Positions 1 through 7,242 of a stretch of 23,546 bases of DNA are shown here, piece by piece. The stretch is taken from contig JACPHN010000199.1 of the NCBI GenBank assembly GCA_016188575.1, positions 1 to 23,546 of the forward strand, given 5' to 3'. Positions within the stretch are counted from its first letter, which is position 1. Each line of letters begins with the position of its first letter. This DNA comes from Candidatus Schekmanbacteria bacterium (GTDB lineage: Bacteria; CSSED10-310; JACPHN01). A model generated the notes under the pieces. The model saw only the letters and a program-made list of their open reading frames with translations. It made no database searches and had not been told where the DNA came from. A program made the translations under genes and the position numbers.

Positions 1-141
1 TATGTTGCCTACGACACCGACGTCCATGCAACTGCCGCCGTCGCAACCTCGCCCCGATAAGTCGTTCAGCGTTGGTCATCTCGGTCCGCAGAGAGCGGGC
101 CCGAGCGCGTTGTTGCGCCATTCCTGATCTCCCCCCCTCTG

Positions 142-163
142 TCCCCCCCGCAAGCGGGGGGGA
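142..163. repeat. C-run/G-run palindrome, REP-like
   Basis: Two 10-bp arms (142-151 and 154-163) pair perfectly around the centre CAAG: T, seven C, G, C against G, C, seven G, A. There is no T-run after it on either strand, so it is not a standard intrinsic terminator. Its core resembles the inner hairpin of the MITE-like elements (C-run, short G/C/A centre, G-run), but the flanking terminal repeats of those elements are absent. It is best read as a solitary intergenic palindrome of the kind dispersed in high-GC genomes. Confidence 0.5.
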
Positions 164-444
164 GGTGAACAGTTACACTCAAAGCTAGTGATCGCGGCCT
201 CGCGAGCGGGAATTTTCATGCGACCCTAAAAGCGGCGGAGCACCCAGAGTGGTGGCCAGGAGGCGATGGGAATTCGACTGATATGAGATCCGCTTACAAG
301 GAGCTCCTTTCGTGCCTCCCAGATCACCCGCCTGTCTGGAGCCGCGTCGCTGTGGATTTCTCTTCCGTCGCTCCGCCGCGACGGGTCCAGCCTCGGTCGC
401 AGGCTGGATGCCGGCGCCCGGCGCACGCCAAGTACGAGGCTGTT

Positions 445-584
445 CCTCAATCCACCGCCTGTGCGACCGCATGCTGCGCGGAAGGCGCATCACGAAGACC
501 GCCCACGTCGCCTCCCCCCGATTGCAGGGGGAGGCGACGTGGGACGCGCCGTCGCGTCTACATCGGCCAGGCGGTGGATTCAGG
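445..584 (+). mobile_element. MITE-like element, copy 1
   Basis: This 140-bp non-coding element has terminal inverted repeats of 17 bp. The left end CCTCAATCCACCGCCTG (445-461) matches the reverse complement of the right end (568-584) at 16 of 17 positions. Inside is a perfect 17-bp hairpin (502-518 with 527-543, 8-nt loop). It is flanked by TGTT on both sides (441-444 and 585-588), a possible 4-bp target duplication. It aligns without gaps over its full length to 21028-21167 in the same orientation, with 35 mismatches in 140 positions counted by eye (about 75% identity). It encodes no protein, so movement would need a transposase in trans. It could instead be a structured intergenic repeat of the REP/BIME kind. 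Confidence 0.65.
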
Positions 585-647
585 TGTTGATGATACACGT
601 CCCTCGGTCCTACGCCGACAGCGTGCATGTGTGACTCCGAATTTCGT

Positions 648-3488
648 ATGAGGTGGCCGAAAGTGTGGCTCGCCGCGGTGGCGCTGGCGGGACTGCTCGC
701 CGCGAGCGCGGCGGGCGCGCCCGCGGACCGCGCTGATCCCGGTGGCGCTGGCTCGCCGGCAGCGGCGGAGATGACGCGCTTCGCGTCGGTAGCGGCGCAG
801 CCGCGGGGGCTGCTCTCACGGCGCGAGCTGCGCGCGCTGACGGGGCTGGAGCGCGGGGATCCCGTTCTCCCCGACCATCTGGAGCGGCTCGAGGCGCGGC
901 TCGAGAAAACCGGGCGTTTCGCGGAAATTGAGGTCACGCTTCGCCCCGTCGAGGCCCCGCAGGACGATGACTCCCCGCCGGCGCGGTGGGCGGCGATCGA
1001 CGTGGCGCTCGTGCCGCGCGAGTTTGTCCGCGACATCAAGATCAAGGGTGCCAAGGAAATCTCGGGGAGCGCAGTGGAACGTTGGCTCGACGTGCAGCCC
1101 TACTCCCCGCTGCTGGGCTCGACCGTGGCCGAGGCGGAAACGCTCATTCAGCAGCGCTACGTGGAGTCCGGTCTGCCGGCGCCGGCGGTGCAGGGCAGCC
1201 TGTCCGCGGCGGGCTCCCGGGGTGGACGCGTGCTCACATTGCGCATCAGCGAGGCGCGGGCGGCCCGCGTGGCGGCAGTGACGTATGAGCGGGCCGGTCC
1301 GCTCGGCCTGGTGCGGCGCGCGGATGCCTGGTGGCGGCTGGTGGGGCCGCTCGTCGGCGTGCGGGCCGGGCAAGCGCTGAACGGTAAGGCGATCGCGGCC
1401 AGGGCAAGGCAAGTCGAGCGGGAGCTCCGCTCTTCGGGGTACCCGGAAGCGGCGGTGCGCGTCACGATCGCTGACGATGACTCTGTGTCAATCGCGCTCG
1501 AACCCGGAACGCGGACGCGCGTCAGCTTTGGCGGGGTCGGAATGCTGCACCGGATGTCGCTGAAGAAGCTGTGGCGGGCGCAGACGGGTGCCGCACACGG
1601 CCGTCGCGCGGCCCAGCTCGGCGGCAAAATCGAGGCGTTCTTTCGCGAACGCGGCTATCGAGATGTCGCGGTGACCGCCACCGAAACCGAAACGGGCGGT
1701 GCCAGGAGCTGGCGCTACGAAGTGAACATGGGACCCCGGTACCGGGTGCGGCGCGTCGAGCTTGCCGGCGCGTTTCCGGAGCACGCGACCGCGGCGCTGA
1801 AGTCGCTCGCCCTGCACGCGCCGCGCATTGCGGGCATGCTGCGAGCTCCCTACGTCCACGCGTGGCTCGAGGACGATCGCCAGCGCCTGATGGCGTATTT
1901 TCAGGAGCACGGTTATCCCGGCGCGGAGGTTACCCCGAGCGTCGACGTCGAGGCGGGAAGCGGCGCGCCGCCGGCGGGCGGCAGAACGGCCAGAACCCGT
2001 TGGGTCGACATTACCCACCATGTCGACGCCGGGGATCACGCCACCTGGACGCGGCTCGATTTCGCCGGCAACGTCACCCTCGGCGCGGAACGGCTGCAGT
2101 CACTCGCCGGCATCGTTCCCGGCGCCGACTACCGAAACGTTGACCTGGACGCCGCCCGGAAGGCAATCACGACGGCGTACTTGCAAGAGGGTTTCGCCGA
2201 CGTCACGGTGCAGGCGGAGGCGATCGCGGAGTCGGCCGCGCCCGCGGGGTTCCGCGCCGAGATCGCGATCGACGAAGGGCCGCGGTATCGCTTCGGAACG
2301 GTGATCGCTGCGGGGACCTTCCGGACGCGCTACGACACCATTCGCCGGCCTTTTCAGGTGGGAGAAGGCGAGCCGTACGATCCGCTCGCCACGGCGCGAT
2401 ACCAGCAAGCGCTGTACGACTTGGAGCTGTTTCGCACGGTGTCGATGAAGACATCGCGGGCGCCGGGTGCGGGCGAGGCCCCGCCGGTCGACGTGCTCGT
2501 CGAGGCGGCAGAGCAAAAAAACGGGTATGCGGAGCTGCAGGCTCTGCTGAACACCAATACCGGGCCCGAGCTCGGGGGGCGCATTGGACATCGCAACACG
2601 ACGGGGCGCGGGATCGGGCTGGAGGCGACGGGGCTGGTCGGGAGGAAGCGCTGGTCTGTCAGTCTCGGGGCCCAGCGGCGCTGGCTCTTCGACGTGGATC
2701 TGACCGGCCGAGGGGATGTGTATTTCGTCGAGGATCGGACGCTCGACAGCTTCACGACCGACACCGCGGGCGTGAAGGTCCGGCTCTTGCGGCGCCTCGG
2801 CACCCGCGGCTCGCTCGGTTTCGCGCAGGCATTCGAGCGCGTGGCGGTCTTCGACATTGCCGAGGACGTGCAGCAGGAGGCCCTGCCCCAGTCGGGCAAG
2901 GTGAGCGCGATCGAGCCGAGCCTCGGCTGGGAGGCGCGCGACCATCCGGTAACTCCGACCAGGGGCGCGCTTCTCGGCATCCGGGGCCGCTTTTCGCACG
3001 AGGTGCTGGCCGCCTCGCAGAGCTTTTATCGCGTCGAAGCCGAGGCGCGCTACTACCGGCCCGCCAACCAGGATGTGGTCGTGGCCCTGGCCGTGCGCGG
3101 CGGCCAGGCGGACGGGATCGGTGCGAGCGAGCTGCCACTGGCCGAACGGTTTTTCCTGGGGGGCTCGTCCACGCATCGCGGCTTCAAGGAAAATCGCTTT
3201 GGGCCGCGCACGGTGGACGGCGGCTACATCGGCGGGACCTGGTTCGCTTTGGCCAACGCCGAGGTCCGCTTTCCGCTCTGGGAGTCCCTCCATGGCGGCG
3301 TCTTCGCCGACAGCGGCGAGGTCGGCGCGGCGGGTCTCGGAAACACCGGCTGGCGCACGGCACTGGGAGTCGGCGCGCGCTACGCTACCCTGGCGGGGCC
3401 GCTGCGGCTCGACGTCGGCTTCTTGCTGGATCGCCACCCGGAAGATCCGCGCTACGTCATCCACGTGAACCTCGGACACGCGTTCTGA
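648..3488 (+). CDS. Omp85/BamA-TamA family outer membrane protein with about seven POTRA-like modules
   Basis: The 946-residue product begins with a signal peptide (MRWPK, then an Ala/Leu-rich core, residues 1-28). I chose ATG 648 because it gives a normal signal peptide; ATG 627 would add seven residues, and neither has a clear Shine-Dalgarno. By eye there are about seven successive POTRA-like units, each with a beta strand, a helix ending in a 'GY/GF/GL-P' type turn, and a closing strand, near residues 54-100, 127-185, 208-278, 290-350, 365-430, 467-525 and 546-602. A beta-barrel follows from about 620. It contains the Omp85 signature FFLGGSSTHRGF (HRGF near 843-846) and ends in Phe, as usual for barrel proteins. 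Family members fold or insert outer-membrane proteins or move substrates across the outer membrane. No TamB or Bam partner is adjacent, so BamA-like, TamA-like or another role is open. It converges on the GMC gene with an 18-bp gap. Confidence 0.9.
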   Translation: MRWPKVWLAAVALAGLLAASAAGAPADRADPGGAGSPAAAEMTRFASVAAQPRGLLSRRELRALTGLERGDPVLPDHLERLEARLEKTGRFAEIEVTLRPVEAPQDDDSPPARWAAIDVALVPREFVRDIKIKGAKEISGSAVERWLDVQPYSPLLGSTVAEAETLIQQRYVESGLPAPAVQGSLSAAGSRGGRVLTLRISEARAARVAAVTYERAGPLGLVRRADAWWRLVGPLVGVRAGQALNGKAIAARARQVERELRSSGYPEAAVRVTIADDDSVSIALEPGTRTRVSFGGVGMLHRMSLKKLWRAQTGAAHGRRAAQLGGKIEAFFRERGYRDVAVTATETETGGARSWRYEVNMGPRYRVRRVELAGAFPEHATAALKSLALHAPRIAGMLRAPYVHAWLEDDRQRLMAYFQEHGYPGAEVTPSVDVEAGSGAPPAGGRTARTRWVDITHHVDAGDHATWTRLDFAGNVTLGAERLQSLAGIVPGADYRNVDLDAARKAITTAYLQEGFADVTVQAEAIAESAAPAGFRAEIAIDEGPRYRFGTVIAAGTFRTRYDTIRRPFQVGEGEPYDPLATARYQQALYDLELFRTVSMKTSRAPGAGEAPPVDVLVEAAEQKNGYAELQALLNTNTGPELGGRIGHRNTTGRGIGLEATGLVGRKRWSVSLGAQRRWLFDVDLTGRGDVYFVEDRTLDSFTTDTAGVKVRLLRRLGTRGSLGFAQAFERVAVFDIAEDVQQEALPQSGKVSAIEPSLGWEARDHPVTPTRGALLGIRGRFSHEVLAASQSFYRVEAEARYYRPANQDVVVALAVRGGQADGIGASELPLAERFFLGGSSTHRGFKENRFGPRTVDGGYIGGTWFALANAEVRFPLWESLHGGVFADSGEVGAAGLGNTGWRTALGVGARYATLAGPLRLDVGFLLDRHPEDPRYVIHVNLGHAF

Positions 3489-3506
3489 CCGTTCCTGCGC
3501 GGGCCG

Positions 3507-5048
3507 TCAGCGCTTGCCAAACAGCTCGGCCCGCCGTGCGAGCAGGCGGTGAGCGGCACGGTCGGCCATGACCATGGTCGGAATCATGGTATGGGTCGAG
3601 GAGGTGCTCGGGAAGATCGAAGCGTCGATCACGAACAGATTGCGGACAAAGTGGGATTCCAGGTCTTCATTGACCACAGACGTGGCCGGCGACGCGCCCA
3701 GACGGCACGTGCCTTGCGGGTGGGCGCTGAGAAGCCGCATCCGGCCGGGCTCCGGAACGAGCTTGTCGATGGCGTCGAGGTCGCGCACGGAGCGCAGCGG
3801 CGGCGTGTCCTCGCACGGCACCACAATGCCGCCGGCACCATCCTCCAGAAACACCCTTGCGGCCGCCTTCATGCCTGCGCGCAGGCGCCCGAGATACTCT
3901 TCCGTCGGGCAATACCGGATTACCGCCTCGCCGTCATCTCCTGGCGCCACCTCGCCCGACGGGCGATCCGGGACCAGCGCCACCATCGCCGCGACGCGCC
4001 GAAACTGGCTCATGAACGCCTTGTGAGCGAGCCCGAATCCGCCCAGCACGGTGGCCGCCATGGCCGGTCCCGCGCCAATGGTCTCGAGGCGAAATCCTGA
4101 GATCCCGATCTCCTCCGAGGCCGTTTCCCATTCGTCGCAATAGACGGTTTGCGGGATTCCCGCGAACACGTCGATCGTGCGGTCGTAGAGCGCGGTTATG
4201 GGAGCTTGCGGTTGCAGGGAGAGGTTCTTGCCGACGAGCCCGTTATCGTTCCCGAGCCCGGATCGCAAGAGCAGCAGCGGCGAATGAATGGCACCGGCGG
4301 CGATCACGACCGCGCGCGCGGAGACAGAGATGCGGTGGCGGCGAGCCCGCGTCGCGCGATCGATGACCCACGCCTCCACTCCCTCGACGCCCCGGCGCCC
4401 GGCAATCACCCGCTCGGCCCGGCAATCGGCGTAGATTGTGGCTCCGGCGGTCGAGGCCCGCGGAATGTAGGTGAGGTGAGCGGCTTTCTTGGCATTGTAG
4501 GAGCATCCCACCATGCAAAAACCGGCGCCGATGCAGCCGAGGCGGTTGCTGTCGAAGACGCCGCCGCGCGCCCCGGTGCGGGCGAGGTAGCGACTCAAGA
4601 TCGCGTTGTTCTCGTTAATCGTGGCGCCGGCAAGGCGCGTCACTCCGAGCGAGGCGCGCACACGCCGGTAGCTGTCGTCGAGATGCGCGGCCTGAATGCG
4701 GCTGCCCGTGCGCCTTCGCCAGTGATCGAAAAGCGCGACCGGAATCGGGGTGCAGTCAGCCATGTTGATCACGGTGCTGCCGCCGACACATCGCCCCTGC
4801 ATGACGGTGATCAACTGGTCGTCAGTGGTCTGGTTTCCCCCCAGCCGGTAGAGGAGCGGATACATTTCGTGCTCGCGCTGCGTAAAATGTCGCGCCTCGA
4901 AGTGTCCGCCTTCCTCGAAGGCGATGACGCCGATGCCCGCCTCCGCGAGCAGCGCAGCGACCACGGCGCCGCCCGCGCCGGAACCGACGACGACGGCGTC
5001 GGTGTCAAGTGTGAGATCACCCGTGACGGTCTCGCCGGAGACGATCAC
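3507..5048 (-). CDS. GMC family FAD-dependent oxidoreductase
   Basis: The 513-residue product is a glucose-methanol-choline family flavoprotein that oxidises an alcohol or sugar hydroxyl using FAD; the substrate cannot be read from sequence. The FAD-binding Rossmann motif VVVGSGAGG is at residues 19-27, followed by an acidic strand end (FEEGG). Near the C-terminus are the two family histidine sites: SAHPQGTCRLG (His about 443) and STHTMIPT (His about 486, in the block that is usually N-P-T in this family). The chosen start is GTG at 5048, whose GTGA overlaps the TGA stop of the upstream gene. Upstream in-frame codons encode an Arg-rich stretch that reads as shadow of that gene. The overlap implies translational coupling with the subunit 3-like gene. 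There is no signal peptide of its own, so export would be by hitch-hiking on the Tat partner, as in known gluconate/sorbitol dehydrogenase complexes. Confidence 0.9.
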   Translation of the reverse strand: MIVSGETVTGDLTLDTDAVVVGSGAGGAVVAALLAEAGIGVIAFEEGGHFEARHFTQREHEMYPLLYRLGGNQTTDDQLITVMQGRCVGGSTVINMADCTPIPVALFDHWRRRTGSRIQAAHLDDSYRRVRASLGVTRLAGATINENNAILSRYLARTGARGGVFDSNRLGCIGAGFCMVGCSYNAKKAAHLTYIPRASTAGATIYADCRAERVIAGRRGVEGVEAWVIDRATRARRHRISVSARAVVIAAGAIHSPLLLLRSGLGNDNGLVGKNLSLQPQAPITALYDRTIDVFAGIPQTVYCDEWETASEEIGISGFRLETIGAGPAMAATVLGGFGLAHKAFMSQFRRVAAMVALVPDRPSGEVAPGDDGEAVIRYCPTEEYLGRLRAGMKAAARVFLEDGAGGIVVPCEDTPPLRSVRDLDAIDKLVPEPGRMRLLSAHPQGTCRLGASPATSVVNEDLESHFVRNLFVIDASIFPSTSSTHTMIPTMVMADRAAHRLLARRAELFGKR

Positions 5049-5599
5049 GCGCCCGCTCCTCGGGTGGCGCGATCCAGCAGCGGACCGGGGTAGCCGATGC
5101 CCGACCAGGCCTCGGGAGTGCTGTAGAAGGCGAAGAGACAGGCTTGCTTGAGCCCCGCAAAGGCGCGCCTGCGCAGCGCGAGCCTGCTGCGGCACAGTCC
5201 GAGGAGGTAGCCGTCGCGTTCAGGGAGCGACATCGCCGTGAACCGCCGCAGGCGTCCTGTCAGCACCCCTGACAGCTCGATGAGCCACAGCGCGCCGCGG
5301 AACTGGTTCACGAGCGCGGGAAGCTCGTGGCACGCGAGGTGTCGATCGATGGCGCGTGCGACACCCGTTGCCTGCGCCCCCGCGGCGATGGCGCCTCCCG
5401 GCGGCACGATGCGATCGGCGAAGGCCTCGAGAATGGCGTGCTCGCGAGGCGACAATGCTCCCTCGCCAGCCGGCCCGCAACCGCCGCTGGCCGGGGCGTC
5501 GCGCTGGCGGCAGGCGGGCAGAAGATGCGCCAGTGCCGCCAGCACCGCCGCGGCCGCGCCGCCTTTGAGGAGCTCCCGTCTCGGGAATGTGACCATCAT
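5045..5599 (-). CDS. Gluconate 2-dehydrogenase subunit 3-like protein (Tat/lipobox)
   Basis: The 184-residue product matches the small subunit of membrane-bound, flavin-containing sugar/alcohol dehydrogenases. The N-terminus has a twin-arginine signal (F-P-R-R-E-L-L-K, Arg 7-8), an Ala/Leu core, and LPAC with Cys30, which looks like a lipobox. After it come LSPREHAILEAFADRIVPPG and, near the C-terminus, YSTPEAWSGIGYPGP, both typical of this subunit family. Start ATG 5599 (or the adjacent ATG 5596) follows GGAAGG about 7-10 nt upstream; the 28 in-frame codons before it are Arg-rich and unlikely to be translated. It overlaps the GMC gene by 4 nt. Family knowledge says this subunit escorts the folded flavoprotein through Tat. 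A cytochrome c subunit, the usual third member, is not encoded nearby. Confidence 0.87.
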   Translation of the reverse strand: MMVTFPRRELLKGGAAAAVLAALAHLLPACRQRDAPASGGCGPAGEGALSPREHAILEAFADRIVPPGGAIAAGAQATGVARAIDRHLACHELPALVNQFRGALWLIELSGVLTGRLRRFTAMSLPERDGYLLGLCRSRLALRRRAFAGLKQACLFAFYSTPEAWSGIGYPGPLLDRATRGAGA

Positions 5600-5706
5600 G
5601 CACAGGGCCTTCCGCCGCCGGGCCTTCGTTTCTCTTCGACTGTATCGCGAGGTTTGCCGAGGAGCAATGGGTTGCGCCGGCAACGCCCGAGCTCTAATCT
5701 GGGCTC

Positions 5707-7176
5707 ATGGTTCGCGACACGGCGATGACGATTCCGCAGTTTGATCGACTTCCGAGCTCGTGGGCGCCACTGGCCGTCGGCCTGGCGCTGCTGGCGGCGC
5801 TTGGTGGGGCGACCCGCCTGTGCTCGGCGGCGGAAGAGCCGCAGGAGGCCGATGCCTGGGAGATCGAGCAGCTCATGCGCCTGGCCCTCGCCAGCAGCGC
5901 CGAGCTGAGAGTCGCGCGAGCCGAAGTCGCCGAGCAGGAGGCCACCGTCACCCGTGCGCGATGGCGCCGCTTCCCGGACATCGAGCTGAAGGCGGGCTAC
6001 CGCGTCGCGCGCGACGACGAGCAGCTCTGGGTGACTCCCGCCGGGACCGAGGGCGATACCGCGGGGCGGCTCGGCCGGGCGTGGGGCATGCCCGAGCGCG
6101 GCGCGGTCGCCGAGATGAGCCTGCAGGCGCCCATTTTCGACTGGGGGGCGACCTCGGCCCGCGTGGATGCCGCCAAAGCGGAGCTGCGGGCCCGGCACGA
6201 GCATACCCGCATGACCGAGCGAGAAGTCGTCGCGGAGGCGTTTTCCGCCTTCATGGTCGGGCTGCAGGACGCTGAGCGGGAAACCTGGCTACTCGCGCAA
6301 AAGCAGCGGCTGTCCAATCTGTATCAGCTCGCGAGAAACCTCCATGAAGGCGCGACGCAGATCATTTCGGACGCCGATCTCCTGCTGCTGGAAGGCCTGA
6401 TCGCCACCGGTGAGCTCGACCTGGAGGAGGCCATGCAGGGTCGATTGGCGGCCCAGTCCAGGCTCGACGAGATGATCGGCACCAACGGGCTCGTCATCGA
6501 CCTGTCGCGCCGCCGCCTGCCCCGGCCCGACGACGCGGAAATCGCTCGGGCCATGTCGCTGGCCGAGCCCGGGGAGACCGCTGCCCAGACCCCGGCCACG
6601 CCGGTCGCCGAGCTGTCGCCGCGCGTGCGCGAATGGCTACGGAGACGCGAGGCGATCGAGCTAGCGGCCTCCTCGCAGCGGCGGGAACGCCTGCCGCGCG
6701 TCGGCCTCACCGCGCAGGCCCGGTACTGGAGTCCCGATTCCCTTGGCAGCGCCGCCTTCGCGGGTAGCGACTACCCGTTGGGCGAGCCGAATCCGCAGTG
6801 GTCGATCCGGGTCGACGTGTCTGTGGTTCCCCGGGCGGTGCTTGAGAGCCGCGCCGCGAATGCCGAAACGAATTGGAAACGGGAAGCCGCCGAGGGCAGA
6901 ATCGAGCAGGAAAGCCGGACGGTGGTCATGCGGTTGGCGGCGACCCGGCGAAGTCTGGCCGGTCTGGCCGCGAGTGTGCAGCGTTTGAGCCGCCTTCAAA
7001 TAATCATGCAGAAACGCTATGATCTGGTCGAACGAGATTTCGCGATCGGTCTGGCCGCGCTCACCCAAGTGGTGCGCGCCGAGGAGTCGTGGAAGGACGC
7101 GCACTTTCGCTATCTCGAGACGGTGCGTCGGTACCAGGAGGCGCGGTTCTTGTGGGAGCAGCTTCGTAAGACATGA
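5707..7176 (+). CDS. TolC family outer membrane efflux protein
   Basis: The 489-residue product has an N-terminal export signal ending near CSAAEE (residues about 20-43) and two long alpha-helical, coiled-coil-like halves, as in TolC/OEP proteins. The first helix block opens with the family pattern IEQLMRLALASSAELRVARAEV, written here in two parts: IEQLMRLALASS and AELRVARAEV. The second half repeats it (LAATRRSLAGLAASVQRLSR). The C-terminal helix YQEARFLWEQLRK fits the same fold. It would form a trimeric outer-membrane/periplasmic channel. No membrane-fusion protein or inner-membrane pump is encoded next to it, so its partner is elsewhere. ATG 5707 is used; ATG 5725 is an alternative, and neither has a strong Shine-Dalgarno. 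It is divergent from the dehydrogenase pair (107-bp gap) and starts a co-directional run with the next two genes. Confidence 0.9.
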   Translation: MVRDTAMTIPQFDRLPSSWAPLAVGLALLAALGGATRLCSAAEEPQEADAWEIEQLMRLALASSAELRVARAEVAEQEATVTRARWRRFPDIELKAGYRVARDDEQLWVTPAGTEGDTAGRLGRAWGMPERGAVAEMSLQAPIFDWGATSARVDAAKAELRARHEHTRMTEREVVAEAFSAFMVGLQDAERETWLLAQKQRLSNLYQLARNLHEGATQIISDADLLLLEGLIATGELDLEEAMQGRLAAQSRLDEMIGTNGLVIDLSRRRLPRPDDAEIARAMSLAEPGETAAQTPATPVAELSPRVREWLRRREAIELAASSQRRERLPRVGLTAQARYWSPDSLGSAAFAGSDYPLGEPNPQWSIRVDVSVVPRAVLESRAANAETNWKREAAEGRIEQESRTVVMRLAATRRSLAGLAASVQRLSRLQIIMQKRYDLVERDFAIGLAALTQVVRAEESWKDAHFRYLETVRRYQEARFLWEQLRKT

Positions 7177-7242
7177 GTGGCTGGGAGGCGGGTGTCGGGC
7201 GATTGGCGTTCGAATGCCCACGGGGTTAGGAGCGGGTAGGAC

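Larger units (their letters stand above)
1..626. other. 626-bp region without a convincing gene
   Basis: No reading frame here looks like a real protein. The long minus-strand frame running to 1054 is a high-GC shadow of the next gene. One frame is open from the window edge to a TAA at 58-60 and could be the last 19 codons of a gene outside the window, but nothing identifies it. The stretch carries three inverted structures: a C/G-run palindrome (142-163), a small hairpin with 8-bp arms (386-393 and 401-408, 7-nt loop), and the 140-bp MITE-like element (445-584). The promoter of the downstream Omp85 gene must lie here or further upstream; I could not pick out convincing -35 and -10 boxes. Confidence 0.6.

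Noticed and set aside
185-1054. 289-codon minus-strand frame upstream of and into the Omp85 gene
   Set aside because: Ser/Arg-rich, crosses the MITE-like element and the signal peptide region of the real gene.
2100-3479. 459-codon open frame antisense to the Omp85 gene
   Set aside because: High-GC shadow: the plus-strand frame has POTRA and barrel signatures, while this one is Arg/Ala/Pro-rich without any domain or ribosome site.
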